Assembly (NCBI GenBank): GCA_022711355.1
Contig: JAKLFE010000002.1
Coordinates: 1-64,000 of the forward strand
Reading direction: 5' to 3'
Source of the DNA: Spirochaetota bacterium
GTDB lineage: Bacteria > Spirochaetota > Spirochaetia > Treponematales > Rectinemataceae
DNA: 64,000 bases
In this document: piece by piece, positions 50,724 to 59,798 of the stretch
Numbering within the stretch: the first letter of the stretch is position 1
How the letters are laid out: each line of letters begins with the position of its first letter
The notes under the pieces: model-generated
Database searches by the model: none
The model's input: the letters and a program-made list of their open reading frames with translations, nothing else
Told to the model about the DNA's origin: nothing
Translations under genes and position numbers: made by a program

Positions 50724-51590
50724 CTACAGGGCGAAGCGGAGCCTGATCACCGCCCCGCCCTCGTTCGCGATCGACAGCTCCCCGCGGAGCTGCTCCGCGA
50801 GGGCTCCCATGAGCTGGAAGCCGAGTCCCCGCCGGGCCGCGCCCTCGGGCAGGCCTGGGCCCCGGTCCCGGACGCAGAAGAGGGCGCTCCCCCGCTCGTC
50901 GGCGCGAAGCGACAGGAAGAGCTCGGGGCTGCCGTCGGCTCCCGCGCCGTGGCGGAGGGCGTTCGAGACCGCCTCGGTGGCGAAGAGGCCGAAGGATAGG
51001 GCGATATCGGGTCCAGCCTCGAGGGGCTCGAGCTCGTAGTCCACGCAGGCCCCGCGGGGGCTGCAGCTCTCGGGCATGGTGCCCACCAGGTCGCGCAGGT
51101 AGTCGTCCAGCCTGATCCTCGCGAGGCCCTTGGCGGCGTAGAGCTGCTCGTGGACCAGGGAGAGGGAGCGGAGGCGGTTCCTGGTATCCAGGTTCTGCCG
51201 CCGTGCCTCATCCCCGCGGATGCCCTCGCTCTCGAGCTCGAGGATGCTCGCCATGACCTGGAGGTTGTTCTTGACGCGGTGGTTCACCTCGGCGAGGAGG
51301 ACCTCCTTCTCGGCGAGGCTCTCGAGGAGCTCCGCCTCGAGGCGGCTCCGCCGGCCGAGCTCGCCCAGGACGAGGCTGGCCAGGAGGGCGGCGGTTACTA
51401 GGATAAAGAGCCAGCCCTTGGCGGTCGAGAGCCAGAGGAGATCCTCGGCGCTCGCCGCGAGGGGGAGGATGAGCCTGTCGGAGAAGAGGATCCAGGCCGC
51501 GCCGAAAAAGAAGTAGGGCAGGACGACGCGGAGGACCGAATTCCGGTTGGAAGACCTCGGCCGGGGCGAGCCGGCCCTCCCCGGAGCCAC
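50724..51590 (-). CDS. Membrane sensor histidine kinase, HisKA_2 type
   Basis: A 288-residue protein from GTG 51590. Two membrane helices (about 20-37 and 58-76) are separated by a short periplasmic loop, so no large sensor domain exists. The dimerisation box is LLAEVNHRVKNNLQVMASIL with His as phospho-acceptor, followed by a HATPase_c domain (ATEAVSNALRHG, DRGPGLPEG). Related to the general stress response class of kinases. No response regulator is nearby. First gene of kinase-MBL-GNAT. Confidence 0.88.
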   Translation of the reverse strand: MAPGRAGSPRPRSSNRNSVLRVVLPYFFFGAAWILFSDRLILPLAASAEDLLWLSTAKGWLFILVTAALLASLVLGELGRRSRLEAELLESLAEKEVLLAEVNHRVKNNLQVMASILELESEGIRGDEARRQNLDTRNRLRSLSLVHEQLYAAKGLARIRLDDYLRDLVGTMPESCSPRGACVDYELEPLEAGPDIALSFGLFATEAVSNALRHGAGADGSPELFLSLRADERGSALFCVRDRGPGLPEGAARRGLGFQLMGALAEQLRGELSIANEGGAVIRLRFAL

Positions 51591-51676
51591 GCTCAGTCCC
51601 CGCCGCTGGCCGGAAAGGAGGAGGAGGAAGCGATGGCGGCTAGTTGGCTGCGCCCCATGATCAGAAGCCCGCGGAC

Positions 51677-51874
51677 TCAGCTCTCGGGGGTCCCTTCGGC
51701 CGCGCCATCAGCGCCATCAGCGCCTTCGTCGGCCTCCGGCCCTTCGCCTTCAGGATTCGCGCCCTCGGGATGGTTCTTCAGCTCGGCCCTGCGCTGGGCC
51801 TTCTCTTCCTTCTTGCGCTTCTTCTCGAGCTCCTTGCGGCGCTTCTCGCTGCTGTACTGGTTCGGACGCGACAT
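51677..51874 (-). CDS. Small charged protein, function unknown
   Basis: A 65-residue protein with a good ribosome site (GGAGGG, 5 bases before ATG 51874). The first half is a lysine/glutamate-rich helix (SSEKRRKELEKKRKKEEKAQ); the second half is acidic, glycine- and alanine-rich and likely disordered. I do not recognise a family. The strong ribosome site and isolated position make it more likely a real gene than chance. Confidence 0.6.
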   Translation of the reverse strand: MSRPNQYSSEKRRKELEKKRKKEEKAQRRAELKNHPEGANPEGEGPEADEGADGADGAAEGTPES

Positions 51875-52001
51875 GTTACCCTCCGGAACGCGGGATCGAA
51901 GGAGACTAGGTACATAATAGCATATCCGGCGGCTCTGGGGTACCGCCCGAGGAGGATCGCGGTCGGCCTGCCGTGGGAAGGGAGCCGCTCGGCCCGCGGG
52001 G

Positions 52002-52457
52002 CTAGGCCGGTCTCCTGGATCGGAGCTCCTCCTCGAGGAGCTCCACGCAGCGCCGGATGATCGGGTTGCAGACCCGGTCCGAGAGCCCGCGCTCCTTGAA
52101 GGCCGCCTTTCCCGCGGGTTCCCGCAGGTCGATTCCCTCGAGGAGGGCTCGGCAGTCCGAGGCGCCGAACTCGGCCTTGATCCGCTCGACGAAGTCGTAG
52201 ACCGCCTCGTAGGTCGCCTCCTTGGCCGCAGCCTCGGAGCCCTCCTCGCTGCCGAGGGCCAGGCCGAGGGCGAGGACGGCCCCGGAGACGGCCCCGCAGA
52301 CGAGCTGCTGCCGGCCGCAGCCCGCGCCCAGGCCGGTCGCCAGCTTGTGGGCCAGCCGCGGATCGAGGCCGAGCTCCTCGGCGAAGGGGACGAATACCGA
52401 CTGGGAGCAGGAGGAACCCGAGGCGTGGAGGGCCGCGGCCTTTTCTAGCTTGGTCAT
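52002..52457 (-). CDS. C_GCAxxG_C_C family redox protein
   Basis: A 151-residue protein with the spaced cysteine pattern of this family: SSCSQSVF, then GAGCGRQQLVCGAVSGAVLALG, then a late Cys in SDCRAL and another in RVCNPIIRRCVEL. The family is proposed to bind a metal or redox cofactor; its role is unknown. Start ATG 52457 follows AAGGAG. It is 10 bases after glpK and so in one operon with it. Confidence 0.85.
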   Translation of the reverse strand: MTKLEKAAALHASGSSCSQSVFVPFAEELGLDPRLAHKLATGLGAGCGRQQLVCGAVSGAVLALGLALGSEEGSEAAAKEATYEAVYDFVERIKAEFGASDCRALLEGIDLREPAGKAAFKERGLSDRVCNPIIRRCVELLEEELRSRRPA

Positions 52458-52467
52458 GAACGGCTCC

Positions 52468-53952
52468 TTATTTGTAGGTCCGGGCGGTCTCGACCGCCTT
52501 GGCCCAGGAGGCCAGGAGGCGATCGCGCTTCTCGTCGGCCATCTCGGGCGCGAACTGCCGCTTCCGCCGCCAGTTCTGCTCGACCTCAGCCTGGCTCGCC
52601 CAGTAGCCGGTCGCGAGGCCGGCCAGGTAGGCCGCGCCCAGGGCCGTGATCTCGCCGACCTCGGGGAGGATGACGTCCCGGTCGAGGACGTCGGCCTGGA
52701 ACTGCATGAGGAAGCTATTGGCCGAGGCCCCCCCGTCGGCCTTGATGTAGGGGATGCGGCTCCCGAAGTCCTTCTCCATCGCGTCGAGGAGGTCGCGCGA
52801 CTGGTAGGCGATGGACTCGAGGGCGGCGCGGACGAAGTGGGCCCGCGTCGTGCCCCGGGTGATGCCGACCGCCGTACCCCTGACCTCGGAGTCCCAGTAG
52901 GGAGCGCCCATGCCGACGAAGGCAGGCACCAGAAAGACCTCGCCCGCGTCCTCCACCGAGCGGGCGAGCCGCTCGCTCTCGGCCGAGTCGGCCAGGAGGC
53001 CCATCTGGTCGCGGAGCCACTGGATCACCGCCCCCGCGATGAAGACCGAGCCCTCGAGAGCGTAGGTGTAGCCCTTGCCGAGATCCCAAGCCACGGTGGT
53101 GAGGAGGTTGTGCTTCGAGGCCACGGGCTCCGAGCCCGTGTTGACCAGGGTGAAGCAGCCTGTCCCGTAGGTGTTCTTGGCCGCTCCCGGCTCGAAGCAG
53201 GCGTGGCCGAAGAGGGCGGCCTGCTGGTCCCCCGCGCAGCCGGTCACGGGTATCTCCGTCCCGAAGATCTCCTTGCTCGAGAGCCCGAACTCGCCGGAGC
53301 TCGGCGCGACCTTGGGCAGGATGGGGGCGGGGATCTTGAGGACCTTGAGGAGATCCTCGTCCCAGCGCCCCTCCTTGATGTTGAACAGGAGGGTGCGCGA
53401 GGCGTTGGTCGGGTCGGTCAGGTGCCGGCCGGTGAGCTTGTAGATGAGCCAGGAGTCTACGGTGCCGAAGAGGAGCTCGCCCCGCTCCGCCCTCGAGCGG
53501 AGGCCGGGGACCTCGTTGAAGAGCCACATGAGCTTCGTCCCGGAGAAATAGGGGTCGAGGACGAGGCCGGTCTTCTCGCGGACCATATCGGAGAGGCCGA
53601 GGGCGCGGAGCTCGGTGCAGATCTCGGCCGAGCGGCGGCACTGCCAGACGATGGCGTTGTACACCGGCTTGCCCGTGGCCTTCTCCCAGACTACCGCGGT
53701 CTCGCGCTGGTTGGTGATGCCGATCGCCTCGATCTGGTCGGCCTCGACCTGGGCCGCCTCGATGGCTCCCCGCGCCGCGGCGAGCTGGGTGGACCAGATC
53801 TCCTCGGGATCGTGCTCGACCCAGCCCGGCTTGGGGAAGATCTGCGTGAAGGGAATCTGCTTGAGCCCGATGATGACGCCGGACTTGTTGAAGAGGATGG
53901 CCCTCGAGGAGGTGGTCCCCTGGTCGAGGGCGAGGATGTATCGTTCCTTCAT
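52468..53952 (-). CDS. glpK: Glycerol kinase
   Basis: A 494-residue FGGY-family kinase that phosphorylates glycerol with ATP. The N-terminus ILALDQGTTSSRAILFNKSG and the motifs GITNQRETAVVWEKATGKP and IKADGGASANSFLMQFQADV are typical of GlpK. Normal length. A near-consensus promoter lies at 53985-54013. No glycerol facilitator or glycerol-3-phosphate dehydrogenase is adjacent. Confidence 0.97.
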   Translation of the reverse strand: MKERYILALDQGTTSSRAILFNKSGVIIGLKQIPFTQIFPKPGWVEHDPEEIWSTQLAAARGAIEAAQVEADQIEAIGITNQRETAVVWEKATGKPVYNAIVWQCRRSAEICTELRALGLSDMVREKTGLVLDPYFSGTKLMWLFNEVPGLRSRAERGELLFGTVDSWLIYKLTGRHLTDPTNASRTLLFNIKEGRWDEDLLKVLKIPAPILPKVAPSSGEFGLSSKEIFGTEIPVTGCAGDQQAALFGHACFEPGAAKNTYGTGCFTLVNTGSEPVASKHNLLTTVAWDLGKGYTYALEGSVFIAGAVIQWLRDQMGLLADSAESERLARSVEDAGEVFLVPAFVGMGAPYWDSEVRGTAVGITRGTTRAHFVRAALESIAYQSRDLLDAMEKDFGSRIPYIKADGGASANSFLMQFQADVLDRDVILPEVGEITALGAAYLAGLATGYWASQAEVEQNWRRKRQFAPEMADEKRDRLLASWAKAVETARTYK

Positions 53953-53984
53953 GCTCGTACGCTCCGCGGGATGACGTTGCGCGG

Positions 53985-54013
53985 ATTATACGCCGTTTCG
54001 CGGGTCCTGTAAA
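53985..54013 (-). promoter_or_regulatory. glpK promoter
   Basis: Minus strand: TTTACA (54013-54008), 17-bp spacer, TATAAT (53990-53985), about 32 bases before the ATG. Confidence 0.75.
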
Positions 54014-54022
54014 ACGCGGCCC

Positions 54023-54970
54023 TCAGATGCCGGCGCGGAGGCTGAGGCCTATCCCGACGCGGAGGCTCGAGCCCAGGCCGGCCGCCTCCCCGCCCCCGGC
54101 CTCGAGGTAGCGGTTGTAGACCAGCTCGCCGCAGAGCCCCAGCCGCCGGCCGCCGGCGCGGAAGGCGGCGGGGGTCCAGGCCAGGCCGGCCGTGGCGGCC
54201 AGGCCCCCTCCCGGCTCGTAGTCCCGGCCCCCCTCGCTCGGCTCCCCGAGGGTCAGGGCCGGCCCGGCGAAGAAGCGGAGCTTCCGGTCGAGCCCGAGCG
54301 AGAGGGCCGCGGGGAGGCGGAAGACGCCGAGCCCGCCGTCGTACTCCGGCCGCAGGTCGAGGCCGAGCTCGAGGCCGCCCAGGGGAAGGGAGGCGCAGAG
54401 CGAGGCCCAGGCCCCCTTGAGCTCGGCGCCCTCGCCGAAGCCCGGCCCGGCCGAGGCGGCGAGGATGATGCCGAGGTAGCCCGCGGGCGCCACGAGGCGC
54501 CCCGCCGAGACGTAGGCTTTCGACCAGTAGCTCTCGTTGAGGGAGGACTCGATCACGCCCCTGCGCGGCCCCTCGGAGGCCGCGTGGATGAAGACATCCT
54601 CCCCCGCGAAGATGCCGACGTGGGAGACGCTCCCGTTCGTGTCGAAGAAGACCAGGTCCCCCGGCTCGATGTCGGAGCGCCGCACCGGCTCGCAGAAGAG
54701 GGCGAGCTCCCGGGCCGTCCTGGGGGGATAGAGGCCGAGGACCTGGGAGGAGACCCGGTACACGAGGCCCGAGCAGTCGATGCCGTCGCGGCCGGTGCCG
54801 CCTAAGCGGTAGGGCGAGCCCTCGTAGGAGCGGGCGGCGGCCACGAGCTTGCTGCGGGTCTTTCGGGGAAAGGCGGCGGCGAAGGGGGCATCGGCCCGGG
54901 CGGGGGCGGCTAGGCCCGCGGCGAGCAGGGCGAGGAGGAGGATGCCGCGCCCCGACTTGCCGCGGGCCAT
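54023..54970 (-). CDS. NlpC/P60 peptidase with C-terminal barrel-like domain
   Basis: A 315-residue exported protein from ATG 54970; GTG 54994 is an alternative. A signal peptide (GILLLALLAAGLAAPARA) is followed by a C40 peptidase domain, residues about 35-145: RLGGTGRDGIDCSGLVYRV (Cys), then GSVSHVGIFAG (His) and the following HAA. The C-terminal 150 residues have alternating glycine-rich strands (LGLDRKLRFFAGPALTLGE, LGLCGELVYNRYLEAGG) ending in GIGLSLRAGI, like an outer-membrane barrel. This could anchor the cell-wall hydrolase in the outer membrane. The anchoring is inference. Confidence 0.78.
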   Translation of the reverse strand: MARGKSGRGILLLALLAAGLAAPARADAPFAAAFPRKTRSKLVAAARSYEGSPYRLGGTGRDGIDCSGLVYRVSSQVLGLYPPRTARELALFCEPVRRSDIEPGDLVFFDTNGSVSHVGIFAGEDVFIHAASEGPRRGVIESSLNESYWSKAYVSAGRLVAPAGYLGIILAASAGPGFGEGAELKGAWASLCASLPLGGLELGLDLRPEYDGGLGVFRLPAALSLGLDRKLRFFAGPALTLGEPSEGGRDYEPGGGLAATAGLAWTPAAFRAGGRRLGLCGELVYNRYLEAGGGEAAGLGSSLRVGIGLSLRAGI

Positions 54971-55005
54971 CCCCGCGAGGACACCGATACCCACAATACG
55001 TCCGG

Positions 55006-55011
55006 ATTATA
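55006..55011 (-). promoter_or_regulatory. -10 box of the NlpC/P60 gene
   Basis: Consensus TATAAT on the minus strand. The -35 at 17 bp would be TGTGAT (55034-55029), which is weak. Confidence 0.5.
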
Positions 55012-55039
55012 CCGCGGCTTTTCCGGGAATCACAGCCCC

Positions 55040-55166
55040 TTGATGCATCCGCTTTAAAAGACGATAGTGGAACCGTCGGGATTGCCGCGTCGCGGAGCTC
55101 CCCTCACCGCCGATTTGATCCCTATTGCGGGCGGTTAAAAAATGCACGCTAAAAAGGAGGATCAAC
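55040..55166 (+). promoter_or_regulatory. ahcY-metK promoter and leader
   Basis: TTGATG (55040-55045), 17-bp spacer, GATAGT (55063-55068) predicts transcription near 55075 and a leader of about 90 bases. Small inverted repeats occur (CCGCG/CGCGG near 55087; ACCGCC with GGCGGT spanning roughly 55109-55137). AAGGAGG lies at 55154-55160. I could not match it to a known SAM or SAH riboswitch. Confidence 0.45.
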
Positions 55167-56630
55167 GTGCATCCCTCTACTCCCCTTCCCTACAAGGTCA
55201 AGGATCTCTCCCTCGCCCCCTGGGGCCGCAGCGAGATCGAGCTCGCCGAGCGCGAGATGCCCGGCCTCATGGCCCTCAGGGCCAAGTTCGCGGCGGCCAA
55301 GCCCCTCGCGGGGGCCCGGATCTCCGGCAGCCTCCACATGACCCTCCAGACCGCCGTCCTCATCGAGACCCTGGCCGAGCTCGGCGCCGATCTCCGCTGG
55401 TCGAGCTGCAACATCTTCTCGACCCAGGACCAGGCCGCGGCGGCCGTCGTCGTCGGCAGATCCGGCAGTCCCGGGTCGCCGAGCGGCGCGCCCGTCTTCG
55501 CCTGGAAGGCCGAGACCCTCGACGAGTACTGGGAGCTCCTCGACCTCGCCCTCCGCTTCCCCGGCGAGCGGCCCGGGGATCCCTGCCGGGGCCCCGAGCT
55601 CATCGTGGACGACGGGGGCGACGCCACCCTCATGATCCATCTCGGCCTCGAGGCCGAGGCCGACCCCGCCCTCCTGGACCGGAAGCCCGGCAGCGAGGAC
55701 GAGGCCGCCCTGCTCAGGCGGCTCAAGCTGATCCGCGCCGAGGATCCCCGCCGCTGGACCCGCACCCTGCCATCCTGGAAGGGAGTCTCGGAGGAGACCA
55801 CCACGGGGGTCCACCGCCTCTACCGCATGGAGCAGGAAGGCAAGCTCCTCGTCCCGGCCATCAACGTCAACGACTCGGTCACCAAGTCCAAATTCGACAA
55901 CCTCTACGGCTGCCGCGAGTCCCTCCTCGACGGCATCAAGCGCGCGACCGGCGTCATGGTCGCCGGCAAGATCGCCGTGGTCTGCGGCTTCGGCGACGTG
56001 GGCAAGGGCTGCGCCCAGAGCCTCCGCGGCATGGGGGCCAGGGTGGTCGTCGCCGAGATCGACCCGATCTGCGCCCTCCAGGCCGCCATGGAGGGCTACG
56101 AGGTCAGGACCGTGGACGACTGCCTCGCGGAGGCCGAGATCTACGTCACGGCGACCGGCTGCGTCGACGCCATATCGGCCAGGCAGCTCTCCTCCATGCG
56201 GGACGGGGCCATCGTCTGCAACATCGGCCACTTCGACCACGAGATCGACATAGCCGGCCTCAAGGCCCTCCCCGGGGTCCAGCGCAGGAACGTGAAGCCC
56301 CAGGTCGACCGCTGGGTCTTCCCCGACGGCCGCGAGATCATCCTCCTCGCCGAGGGGCGGCTCGTGAACCTGGGCTGCGCCCAGGGCCACCCCTCCTTCG
56401 TCATGTCCGCCAGCTTCACGAACCAGGTCCTCGCCCAGCTCGAGCTCTGGAAGGGCCGGGCCTCGGCCAAGCCGGGGGTCCGGGTCCTGCCGCGCGAGCT
56501 CGACGAGGAGGTGGCCCGCCTCCACCTCGGCAAGCTCGGCGCCGCCCTCACCACCCTCTCGGCCGAGCAGGCCGAGTATCTCGGGGTCCCCGTCGGGGGT
56601 CCCTACAAGAGCGACAGCTACCGCTACTAA
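55167..56630 (+). CDS. ahcY: Adenosylhomocysteinase
   Basis: A 487-residue enzyme splitting S-adenosylhomocysteine into adenosine and homocysteine. GTG 55167 lies 6 bases after AAGGAGG. The substrate domain has [11 protein letters not shown] and [19 protein letters not shown]; the NAD-binding motif is [20 protein letters not shown]. The C-terminus ends in YKSDSYRY, matching the conserved tail that completes the NAD site. Operon with metK, 12 bases downstream. Confidence 0.97.
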   Translation: MHPSTPLPYKVKDLSLAPWGRSEIELAEREMPGLMALRAKFAAAKPLAGARISGSLHMTLQTAVLIETLAELGADLRWSSCNIFSTQDQAAAAVVVGRSGSPGSPSGAPVFAWKAETLDEYWELLDLALRFPGERPGDPCRGPELIVDDGGDATLMIHLGLEAEADPALLDRKPGSEDEAALLRRLKLIRAEDPRRWTRTLPSWKGVSEETTTGVHRLYRMEQEGKLLVPAINVNDSVTKSKFDNLYGCRESLLDGIKRATGVMVAGKIAVVCGFGDVGKGCAQSLRGMGARVVVAEIDPICALQAAMEGYEVRTVDDCLAEAEIYVTATGCVDAISARQLSSMRDGAIVCNIGHFDHEIDIAGLKALPGVQRRNVKPQVDRWVFPDGREIILLAEGRLVNLGCAQGHPSFVMSASFTNQVLAQLELWKGRASAKPGVRVLPRELDEEVARLHLGKLGAALTTLSAEQAEYLGVPVGGPYKSDSYRY

Positions 56631-56642
56631 GGAGTCCGATCC

Positions 56643-57809
56643 ATGAAGGATAAGCGCTACCTCTTCACCTCCGAGTCGGTCGGCGAGGGCCACCCCGACA
56701 AGCTCTGCGACCAGGTCTCCGACGCGGTCCTCGACGCCTGCCTCGCCGACGACCCCGAGAGCCACGTCGCCTGCGAGTGCTACGCGACCACCGGCATGAT
56801 CCTCATAGGCGGCGAGATCACCACCTCGACCTACGTCGACATCCAGCAGCTGGCCCGCGAGGTGGTCTACGACATCGGCTACACGGATCCCGACTACGGC
56901 ATCGACTACGAGTCCATGGCGGTGCTCAACACCATCCACGCCCAGTCCCCGGACATCAACCAGGGCGTCGCCGGCAAGGGGCTCAAGGAATTCGCCGGCC
57001 GCCAGGGCGCCGGGGACCAGGGCATGATGTTCGGCTTCGCCTGCTCCGAGACCGAGGAGCTCATGCCCGCCCCCATCATGTACGCCCACAAGCTCCTCTT
57101 GCGCGCGACGGAGCTCCGCAAGTCCAAGAAGATCGGCTGGCTCCGCCCCGACGCCAAGAGCCAGGTCACCCTCGAGTACGAGGGGCACAAGCCCCTCCGG
57201 GTCGACGCGGTCGTCGTCTCCCATCAGCACGATCCCGAGGTGGCCTACGAGACCATCAAGGAGACGATCATCGAGGAGGTCATCAGGCCCGTCCTCGAGC
57301 CGAGCGGCCTCGACCTGAAGGGGACGAAGTTCTTCATCAACCCCACGGGCCGCTTCGTCATCGGCGGCCCCATGGGCGACACGGGCCTGACCGGCCGCAA
57401 GATCATCGTCGACAGCTACGGGGGCATGGGCCGCCACGGCGGCGGCGCCTTCTCCGGCAAGGACCCCTCCAAGGTCGACCGCTCGGCGGCCTACATGGCG
57501 CGCTACGTGGCCAAGAACGTCGTCGCCGCGGGCCTGGCCGAGCGCTGCGAGGTCCAGCTCGCCTACGCCATCGGCGTCCCCGACCCGGTCTCCGTCATGA
57601 TCGACACCTTCGAGACGGGCAAGGTGGAGGAGGCGGCCATCGCCGCGGCGGTCCGCAAGGTCTTCCAGCTCGACCCGGCCGGCATCATCGCCAGCCTCGA
57701 GCTCAAGAAGCCCGTGTACCGGAAGACGGCGTCCTACGGCCACTTCGGCCGCGAGGGCTTCTCCTGGGAGCGGACGGACAAGGCCGAGGCCCTCGCCCGG
57801 GCCCTCTAG
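56643..57809 (+). CDS. metK: S-adenosylmethionine synthetase
   Basis: A 388-residue enzyme of normal length forming SAM from methionine and ATP. Signature stretches are [33 protein letters not shown] and [16 protein letters not shown], then [22 protein letters not shown] 56643 follows AAGGAG. With ahcY it forms a methyl-cycle operon that supplies CheR, the radical SAM protein and other methyltransferases. Confidence 0.98.
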   Translation: MKDKRYLFTSESVGEGHPDKLCDQVSDAVLDACLADDPESHVACECYATTGMILIGGEITTSTYVDIQQLAREVVYDIGYTDPDYGIDYESMAVLNTIHAQSPDINQGVAGKGLKEFAGRQGAGDQGMMFGFACSETEELMPAPIMYAHKLLLRATELRKSKKIGWLRPDAKSQVTLEYEGHKPLRVDAVVVSHQHDPEVAYETIKETIIEEVIRPVLEPSGLDLKGTKFFINPTGRFVIGGPMGDTGLTGRKIIVDSYGGMGRHGGGAFSGKDPSKVDRSAAYMARYVAKNVVAAGLAERCEVQLAYAIGVPDPVSVMIDTFETGKVEEAAIAAAVRKVFQLDPAGIIASLELKKPVYRKTASYGHFGREGFSWERTDKAEALARAL

Positions 57810-57821
57810 CCCGTCCCCGCC

Positions 57822-58160
57822 GTGAGCCGCAGGAGCCCAGCCCGCAGGGCGGCCCGCGAGGCCGCCCTGCCCTTCCTCGAGGCCGCCCGCTCCGAGCCCG
57901 CGGCCCCGGCCCGGCTCCTGAACAGCGCCGACCGGGACCTCGCCGTCGTCCTCTGGGCCCTCGAGGACGAGGAGGTCGCCGAGCTCCTCGCCCTCGTCGG
58001 CCCGGCCAAGGCCGCCCGCCTCGCCGAGGAGCTCGAGCGCATGGAGCACGTGCGGCTTCCCCCCGAGACCGTCGGGATCGTCGCCGCCCACCTGGCCCTC
58101 CACCTCGCGGGCGGGAAGCCCCTGGGGCCGGCGACCCGCTACTACAAGCCCGCCCGATAA
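57822..58160 (+). CDS. Small helical protein, FliG/MgtE-N-like
   Basis: A 112-residue protein from GTG 57822, 12 bases after metK, without a clear ribosome site. Residues about 35-100 (LNSADRDLAVVLWALEDEEV, then LVGPAKAARLAEELERMEHV) recall the helical repeat shared by FliG and the MgtE N-terminal domain. Too short for either full protein. It may be a small partner protein, but no function can be assigned. Reading frame length and amino acid make-up suggest it is real. Confidence 0.55.
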   Translation: MSRRSPARRAAREAALPFLEAARSEPAAPARLLNSADRDLAVVLWALEDEEVAELLALVGPAKAARLAEELERMEHVRLPPETVGIVAAHLALHLAGGKPLGPATRYYKPAR

Positions 58161-58278
58161 TGCAGCGAGCTGGTTGAGCCGCGGATACGGCGTAAAACCG
58201 GTACGAGTGCTTCTTCCCGCCACCCTTCCCGTATAGCTCTTTTCTCTCTGTGCCTCTGTGTCTCTCTTCCTACGAGCT

Positions 58279-59661
58279 TCAGGCCAAGGCGAAGTCCCTC
58301 GCCTTCGGGTACGCCGCCGCGCAGGCCAGGCTCCGCTCGATCGCCTCGGGGCTGAGCTCGATGTTCTCGAGCTGGCCCGCGAAGTAGCTCTCGTAGCCGG
58401 AAAGGTCGAGGAGGCCGTGGCCCGAGAGGCCGAAGAGGATGACCTTCTCCTTGCCCTCCTCCTTGGCGCGCTTCGCCTCGCGGATGACCTGGGCTATCGC
58501 GTGGCTCGTCTCCGGCGCCACGATGATGCCCTCGCTCCGCGCGAAGGCCACCGCCGCCTCGAAGCACTCGAGTTGGGGCAGGGCCCGCGGCGAGAGGAGG
58601 CCCTCCTCGACGGCCGCCGAGACCAGGGGCGCCATGCCGTGGTAGCGCAAGCCTCCCGCGTGGATGCTCGCCGGCACGAACTCGTGGCCCAGGCTGTGCA
58701 TCGGCAAGAGGGGCGTCATCCCCGACATGTCGCCCAGGTCGTAGATGAAGCTGCCCCTGGTCAGGCTCGGGCAGGAGGAGGGCTCGACGGGGATGATCTC
58801 GATCTCTGCCCCCTCGATCTTGTCCTTCACGAAGGGGAAGGCCAGGCCGGCGAAGTTCGAGCCGCCTCCAACGCAGGCGATGACCTGGTCCGGTCCCCTC
58901 TCCCCGGCGAGCTCGAGCTGCTTCTTCGCCTCGAGGCCGATGATGGTCTGGTGGAGCATGACGTGGTTCAGGACCGAGCCCAGGGCGTAGCGCGTCGAGC
59001 CGCTCGGGTCGCCCACCGCCTCCTCGACCGCCTCGGAGATGGCGATGGCGAGGGAGCCGGGCGTGTCGGGCATCCTGGCCAGGACCTCCCGGCCAGCCCG
59101 GGTGGTCGAGCTCGGGCTGGGGATGCAGGTCGCGCCCCAGGTCCGCATCATGGACTTGCGGTAGGGCTTCTGCTCGTAGCTCGAACGCACCATGAAGACC
59201 TTGCACTCGAGGCCGAACTGGGCGCAGGCGAAGGCCAGGGCCGAGCCCCACTGGCCCGCGCCGGTTTCCGTGGTCAGCTTTTTGATGCCCGCCAGCTTGT
59301 TGTAGTAGGCCTGGGCCACGGCGGTGTTCGGCTTGTGGCTCCCCGCGGGCGAGACCGACTCGTTCTTGAAGTAGATCCGCGCCGGCGTGCCCAGGGCCCG
59401 CTCGAGGCCGTAGGCCCGCTGGAGGGGGCTCGGCCTCCAGCGGTACAGGAGGGCGAGGACCTCCTCGGGTATATCGATCCAGCGCTGGCTCGAGACCTCC
59501 TGCTCGATGAGGCCCATCGGGAAGATGGCGGCGAGCTGCTCGGGCCTGACCGGCGAGCCGTCCGGGGCCAGGGGCGGGAGGGGGGCATGGGGCAGGTCCG
59601 CGGCGAGGTTGTACCAGGCCCGGGGCATCTCATGTTCGGAGAGGAAGATATTGGTCGTCAC
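58279..59661 (-). CDS. trpB: Tryptophan synthase beta chain, TrpB2 type
   Basis: A 460-residue PLP enzyme of the TrpB2 branch, longer than TrpB1 (about 400). GTG 59661 follows AAAGGAG. The PLP lysine is in [16 protein letters not shown], and the phosphate loop is [16 protein letters not shown]. No trpA is adjacent, typical for TrpB2, which may act alone as an indole-salvaging or O-phosphoserine-using enzyme. An inverted repeat overlapping the promoter predicts repressor control. Confidence 0.93.
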   Translation of the reverse strand: MTTNIFLSEHEMPRAWYNLAADLPHAPLPPLAPDGSPVRPEQLAAIFPMGLIEQEVSSQRWIDIPEEVLALLYRWRPSPLQRAYGLERALGTPARIYFKNESVSPAGSHKPNTAVAQAYYNKLAGIKKLTTETGAGQWGSALAFACAQFGLECKVFMVRSSYEQKPYRKSMMRTWGATCIPSPSSTTRAGREVLARMPDTPGSLAIAISEAVEEAVGDPSGSTRYALGSVLNHVMLHQTIIGLEAKKQLELAGERGPDQVIACVGGGSNFAGLAFPFVKDKIEGAEIEIIPVEPSSCPSLTRGSFIYDLGDMSGMTPLLPMHSLGHEFVPASIHAGGLRYHGMAPLVSAAVEEGLLSPRALPQLECFEAAVAFARSEGIIVAPETSHAIAQVIREAKRAKEEGKEKVILFGLSGHGLLDLSGYESYFAGQLENIELSPEAIERSLACAAAYPKARDFALA

Positions 59662-59680
59662 GGCGCGCTCCTTTCATCGA

Positions 59681-59735
59681 GTTTCTATAAGCAGAAGCAA
59701 CGTAGCAGAGAGAACAAGCTTCTGTCAATAGAAAC
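59681..59735 (-). promoter_or_regulatory. trpB promoter bracketed by mirrored operator arms
   Basis: Minus strand: TTGACA (59728-59723), 18-bp spacer, TACGTT (59704-59699). Arms GTTTCTATnnnCAGAAGC (59681-59698) and GCTTCTGnnnATAGAAAC (59718-59735) are mirror images except the central 3 bases. One covers the -35, the other the transcription start. Confidence 0.7.
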
Positions 59736-59764
59736 CTGAGCGCTTTCCGCGATCTCGCCTCCGC

Positions 59765-59793
59765 TTGCCGCATCGCCGGCGAGGGGCTACCCT
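59765..59793 (+). promoter_or_regulatory. Promoter of the radical SAM gene (leaderless)
   Basis: TTGCCG (59765-59770), 17-bp spacer, TACCCT (59788-59793). ATG 59799 is 5 bases further on. Confidence 0.5.
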
Positions 59794-59798
59794 GGGCC

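Noticed and set aside
55075-55166. Known SAM-I, SAM-II or SAH riboswitch upstream of ahcY
   Set aside because: No conserved core sequence of these classes could be recognised by eye; left as an unassigned leader.
55149-58223. Long open minus-strand frame (over 1000 codons) opposite ahcY-metK
   Set aside because: Antisense shadow of two certain genes, low-complexity Glu/Gly/Val/Leu composition.
58161-58278. Possible small gene or terminator between the FliG-like gene and trpB
   Set aside because: No frame with a ribosome site and no stem followed by a T-run; only the CTCTGTG-type repeat was noted.
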